A stretch of 7,976 nt of DNA from Clostridium sp. CAG:169 (GTDB taxonomy: Bacteria > Bacillota > Clostridia > Oscillospirales > Ruminococcaceae): the NCBI GenBank assembly GCA_000435195.1, contig FR880211.1, forward strand, positions 1-7,976, given 5' to 3'. Position numbers and translations under genes: made by a program. The notes beneath the pieces are model-generated. The model was not told the origin of the DNA. It ran no database searches and worked only from the letters and a program-made list of their open reading frames with translations. How positions within the stretch are numbered: position 1 is the stretch's first letter; every line of letters starts with the position of its first letter. This document shows, piece after piece, positions 5,537-7,976 of this stretch.

Positions 5537-6082
5537 TTGATCAAAAAAAGTACGCAGGTGGCAATGGGAGGAATCGCATCGGCGCTGTGTCTGCTGCTGA
5601 TGATGCTGACCATTATCCCGATTGCTACCTACACCATGCCTGCTTTGGCGGGAATGGTGCTGATCGTGGTCGTGATTGAAAATGGCTATTCCACCGCATG
5701 GATGGTGTACGCTGCGGTGGGCTTTTTGTCGCTCTTTATCTGCCCGGACAAAGAAGCGGCGATGCTGTTCGTAGGCTTTTTCGGCTATTATCCTATCTTA
5801 AAAGGGAAGCTGGAAAAAATCAAAAAAAGGTCGCTGGAATATCTTTCCAAATTTTCCATCTTCAACCTTGCGATGATCCTAAACTATCTGGTCATCATCT
5901 ACCTGTTCGGCATCCAGGACATCCTGGAGGATGTGGGACCGCTGGGAAAATTCAGCGTGGTTCTCCTGCTGCTGATGGGCAATGTGGTCTTTTTTGTCTA
6001 TGACATCGCTCTGTCCCGCATCATCACTGCTTATCGTATGGTCCTGCGCAAAAAGATATTCAGGCGGGTCGGGCAGGGATAA
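5537..6082 (+). CDS. Six-helix membrane protein, ECF S-component-like
   Basis: This 181-residue protein has about six hydrophobic helices (roughly 10-30, 34-48, 52-69, 73-88, 106-125, 138-158) and a basic C-terminus. The size, helix number and the N-terminal GGIASALCLLLM helix resemble substrate-binding S components of ECF transporters, which take up vitamins or other micronutrients. The conserved-looking patch PDKEAAMLFVGFFGYYPILK at 70-89 links helices 3 and 4. The assignment is tentative: no ECF ATPase or T component is encoded here, and it could be an unrelated small membrane protein. The start is TTG 5537, with AGGGA (5523-5527) upstream at 9-base spacing. It lies 27 bases after the J-domain gene and before a strong terminator, so it is the last gene of that run. 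The substrate is unknown. Confidence 0.75.
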   Translation: MIKKSTQVAMGGIASALCLLLMMLTIIPIATYTMPALAGMVLIVVVIENGYSTAWMVYAAVGFLSLFICPDKEAAMLFVGFFGYYPILKGKLEKIKKRSLEYLSKFSIFNLAMILNYLVIIYLFGIQDILEDVGPLGKFSVVLLLLMGNVVFFVYDIALSRIITAYRMVLRKKIFRRVGQG

Positions 6083-6095
6083 TCCCTTAAAAAAG

Positions 6096-6161
6096 AAAAG
6101 CTTTCTGTCAAAGTTCCTCTTAAAAAAGAGGGGGGCACTTCATTTGACAGGAGGCTTTTTT
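6096..6161 (+). terminator. Strong nested-hairpin terminator closing the three-gene run
   Basis: A 17-bp stem with three G-U wobbles (6096-6112 with 6143-6159) encloses a second hairpin, CCTCTT (6116-6121) with AAGAGG (6126-6131). It ends in a run of six T residues (6156-6161) followed by ATTTG. It starts 13 bases after the stop codon of the membrane-protein gene. It also lies just upstream of the flippase gene, for which no strong separate promoter is seen, so it could act as an attenuator. Confidence 0.88.
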
Positions 6162-6215
6162 ATTTGTGCTGAAATGGACAGCAGCAGCATATCCTTCTGA
6201 ACAGGAGGGATGGCG

Positions 6216-7769
6216 GTGAAACTGAATAAAAACAGTATCTTTTACCATTGCCTGCTGCTCAGCTCCTCGTCGGTGGTCTTACAGCTGCTGGGGTTTGGCT
6301 ATCGGATTCTGCTGGGCAGGCTGGCGGGCGCGCAAGCCATTGCAGTCTATGGGCTGGTGATGTCGGCGTACAATGTGGTCCTTTCCTGTACGCTGACCGG
6401 GGTGGCGCTGTCGGTTTCCCGCATCGCCTCGGGGTATCTGGCGCTGGGACAGGGCAGAAGTATCATCCGTTTGATTCGTACGGCGCTGACCCTGTTCATC
6501 GGTCTGTTTTGTCTGTTGGCGGTTCCGTTTGGACTGAACCGGGAGTTTTTTGCAAGCCGGGTGTTGGGGAATCCACAGACAGCGCCGGCGCTGCTGCTGA
6601 TTGTGCCGTGCTTATTTTTGACCGGTTTTGAAAATGTCCACAAGGCGTATTTTTATGGGACCGGGCAGACTTTTGCACCCACTATTTCCGAGACGTTGGA
6701 GATGCTCTGCCGCATTGCAGCAGCGGTGGTGCTGTTTGGTATGGCAGGAAAGAAACTGGATGCCGGTCAGGCGGCAGCTCTGATTGTCTGCGGAATGGTC
6801 ATCAGCGAGCTGGTCAGCTCGGTTTTTCTTACCACCTTGTACCGCATCAAACGAAAAAAGTTGACTGGCAAGGACGATATTTCTGGCGGGCGCATCCTTC
6901 GGGATATTGCATCGGTAGCGGTGCCGGTGTCGGCAGCGACGCTGCTGGGCAGGTTGATCTCCTCAGCCAATATGGTGCTGATTCCACGCATTTTAATGCA
7001 CAGCGGTGTGGGATACGATGCGGCGATGGAGGAATTTGGTGTGCTGTCGGGGATGACCATGCCGATGCTGATGCTGCCTTCTGCCTTCCTTTCTCCGCTC
7101 ATCACCGTTTTAAGCCCGCGATTTTCAGCAGGCAACGCTTTGGATGACCGCGGGATGATTCGTCGCAAGGCAGCAAAGGCGCTTCATGTGGTTGGGTTGA
7201 TTGGCTTTCCGTCGATGGCGCTGATGCTGGTTGCAGGCAGACAGCTCGGGATGCTGCTCTACCAAAATGAGAAGGCAGGCGGGCATATCCCGATGTTGGC
7301 GGCAATCACTCTGCTCGGATTTTACTACGCGGTGGCGGAGAGTGTGCTGGAAAGCATCGGTTTGCAAAAGCGCTGCTCGGTGCTGACGGTGGCTGCCAGC
7401 CTGGTGGGACTGCTGTCTACCCTGTTGCTGGGCGGCGTGCTGGGACTGGGACTGAAAGGGTATTTGCTGGGAGAGCTGCTCTCTGCCGGATTGGGTGCCG
7501 CGCTGTGCCTGTACTGGGTGTGCAAAAAGGCGGAGCTGCACATTCGCCTGGGGAATTGGGTGCTGCGACCGCTGCTGGCATCTGCTACAGCGGCAGCGCT
7601 GACACGACTGCTGTTATACCGGCTGTATCGGACACCGACAGCACAGATTTTGGTGCTGACATTTGCGGTCGGGGTGTTTCTTTTATTATATACTTCCTTT
7701 TTGCAGTTGCTGGGTACCGATTTTTGGAGCTATACACAAAACACCCTGCTGAAAAAAGGGAAAAAATAA
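6216..7769 (+). CDS. SpoVB/MurJ-type polysaccharide (lipid-linked sugar) flippase
   Basis: This polytopic protein of about 517 residues (519 from the ATG at 6210), with about fourteen hydrophobic helices, belongs to the MOP-superfamily polysaccharide-biosynthesis group that includes SpoVB and MurJ. Members flip lipid-linked oligosaccharides such as lipid II across the cytoplasmic membrane. Family-like stretches include the N-terminal LLGRLAGAQAIAVYGLVMS, VLIPRILMHSGVGYDAAMEE in the middle and GVLSGMTMPMLMLPSAFLSP just after. The length is very close to B. subtilis SpoVB (518). Start choice: AGGAGG at 6203-6208 is only one base from ATG 6210 but seven bases from the in-frame GTG 6216, so GTG is preferred. 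SpoVB paralogues act in sporulation, peptidoglycan or capsule export; which applies here cannot be told from the neighbours. Confidence 0.9.
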   Translation: MKLNKNSIFYHCLLLSSSSVVLQLLGFGYRILLGRLAGAQAIAVYGLVMSAYNVVLSCTLTGVALSVSRIASGYLALGQGRSIIRLIRTALTLFIGLFCLLAVPFGLNREFFASRVLGNPQTAPALLLIVPCLFLTGFENVHKAYFYGTGQTFAPTISETLEMLCRIAAAVVLFGMAGKKLDAGQAAALIVCGMVISELVSSVFLTTLYRIKRKKLTGKDDISGGRILRDIASVAVPVSAATLLGRLISSANMVLIPRILMHSGVGYDAAMEEFGVLSGMTMPMLMLPSAFLSPLITVLSPRFSAGNALDDRGMIRRKAAKALHVVGLIGFPSMALMLVAGRQLGMLLYQNEKAGGHIPMLAAITLLGFYYAVAESVLESIGLQKRCSVLTVAASLVGLLSTLLLGGVLGLGLKGYLLGELLSAGLGAALCLYWVCKKAELHIRLGNWVLRPLLASATAAALTRLLLYRLYRTPTAQILVLTFAVGVFLLLYTSFLQLLGTDFWSYTQNTLLKKGKK

Positions 7770-7771
7770 GG

Positions 7772-7800
7772 TTGCACAGGGCATCCTGCTGTATTATAAT
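7772..7800 (+). promoter_or_regulatory. Promoter of the aldose 1-epimerase gene
   Basis: A -35 TTGCAC (7772-7777), a 17-bp spacer and a perfect -10 TATAAT (7795-7800) lie immediately after the flippase stop codon. Transcription would start near 7807, only about 24 bases before the start codon. The epimerase is therefore probably transcribed independently of the flippase. I see no terminator between the two genes. Confidence 0.8.
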
Positions 7801-7830
7801 GAGAACAAAAACGACAGGAGGAAGAGAAAA

Positions 7831-7976
7831 GTGGCAGTAGAACGAAAGGATTTTGGACAACTGAGCGATGGGAGCAGGGTGAGCCTGTATACCATCACAA
7901 ATGCGCGAGGAGAGTCGGTGAGCCTGACCGATTATGGAGCATCGGTGGTTTCGCTGCTGGTGCATGACCGGCAGGG
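7831..7976 (+). CDS. galM: Aldose 1-epimerase (galactose mutarotase), N-terminal part
   Basis: Only the first 48 codons are in the window; the gene runs off the right edge. The GTG start at 7831 follows AGGAGG (7816-7821) with 9-base spacing. The visible protein begins MAVERKDFGQLSDG and continues with LYTITNARGESVSLTDYGA and SVVSLLVHDRQG. This is the characteristic opening of GalM-type mutarotases: an FG..DG turn, an LYTxxN strand, then a T/D-YGA strand followed by a VxDRxG segment. GalM interconverts alpha and beta anomers of hexoses such as galactose in the cytoplasm, feeding the Leloir pathway. The catalytic His and Glu lie beyond the window. The family call is firm for such a short piece. 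The exact sugar is not certain, and no other galactose gene is visible. Confidence 0.88.
   Translation, partial: MAVERKDFGQLSDGSRVSLYTITNARGESVSLTDYGASVVSLLVHDRQ

Noticed and set aside
6144..6149. Perfect TTGACA that might be a -35 for the flippase gene
   Set aside because: It lies within the 3' arm of the terminator stem, and no -10-like hexamer occurs 16-18 bases downstream.
1..7976. CRISPR arrays, tRNA or rRNA genes, insertion sequences, att sites
   Set aside because: No regularly spaced direct repeats, cloverleaf-like sequence, transposase/integrase frame or terminal inverted repeats were found.

Overview
The window looks like a chromosomal segment of a Gram-positive Firmicute, most likely a gut-type member of class Clostridia (Oscillospiraceae or Ruminococcaceae-like). 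This rests on moderate GC, strong AGGAGG-type ribosome binding sites, sigma-A-like promoters with 17-bp spacers, classic intrinsic terminators, GTG and TTG starts, and the protein families present. Taxonomy is an inference. I see no mobile element, phage gene, tRNA, rRNA or CRISPR array.

Layout. Positions 1-294 are a regulatory region between a leftward gene whose start lies just off the left edge (its SD and promoter are visible) and a rightward MATE-family efflux pump (295-1650, own promoter and terminator). Next are an XRE-cupin regulator (1859-2425) and a macro-domain ADP-ribose hydrolase (2570-3091). Each has its own promoter. The macro gene converges on a leftward MntP-type manganese exporter (3709-3137), and the two share a long hairpin terminator. 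MntP is transcribed divergently from a three-gene rightward run: a DUF5685-type protein (3945-4817), a J-domain/TPR protein with a cysteine-rich tail (4847-5509), and a six-helix membrane protein resembling ECF S components (5537-6082). A strong nested terminator (6096-6161) closes that run. A SpoVB/MurJ-type lipid-linked sugar flippase (6216-7769) follows, and then the first 48 codons of an aldose 1-epimerase (7831 to the window end) with a near-consensus promoter.

The most interesting part is 3945-6082. The DUF5685-type protein carries two aspartate-rich motifs, DDLADEG near residue 103 and DDWEEDVCRGR near residue 205. They closely resemble the two catalytic motifs of squalene/phytoene synthases (HpnC, HpnD and CrtB type). 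It also has an unusually cysteine-rich N-terminal half. It is tightly linked to a J protein that ends in nine cysteines within 25 residues, and to a small polytopic membrane protein. A cryptic prenyltransferase-like enzyme with a dedicated J-domain partner at the membrane is a plausible, testable reading. The remaining genes are ordinary housekeeping or accessory functions, but several intergenic regions hold clear palindromes that look like operators.
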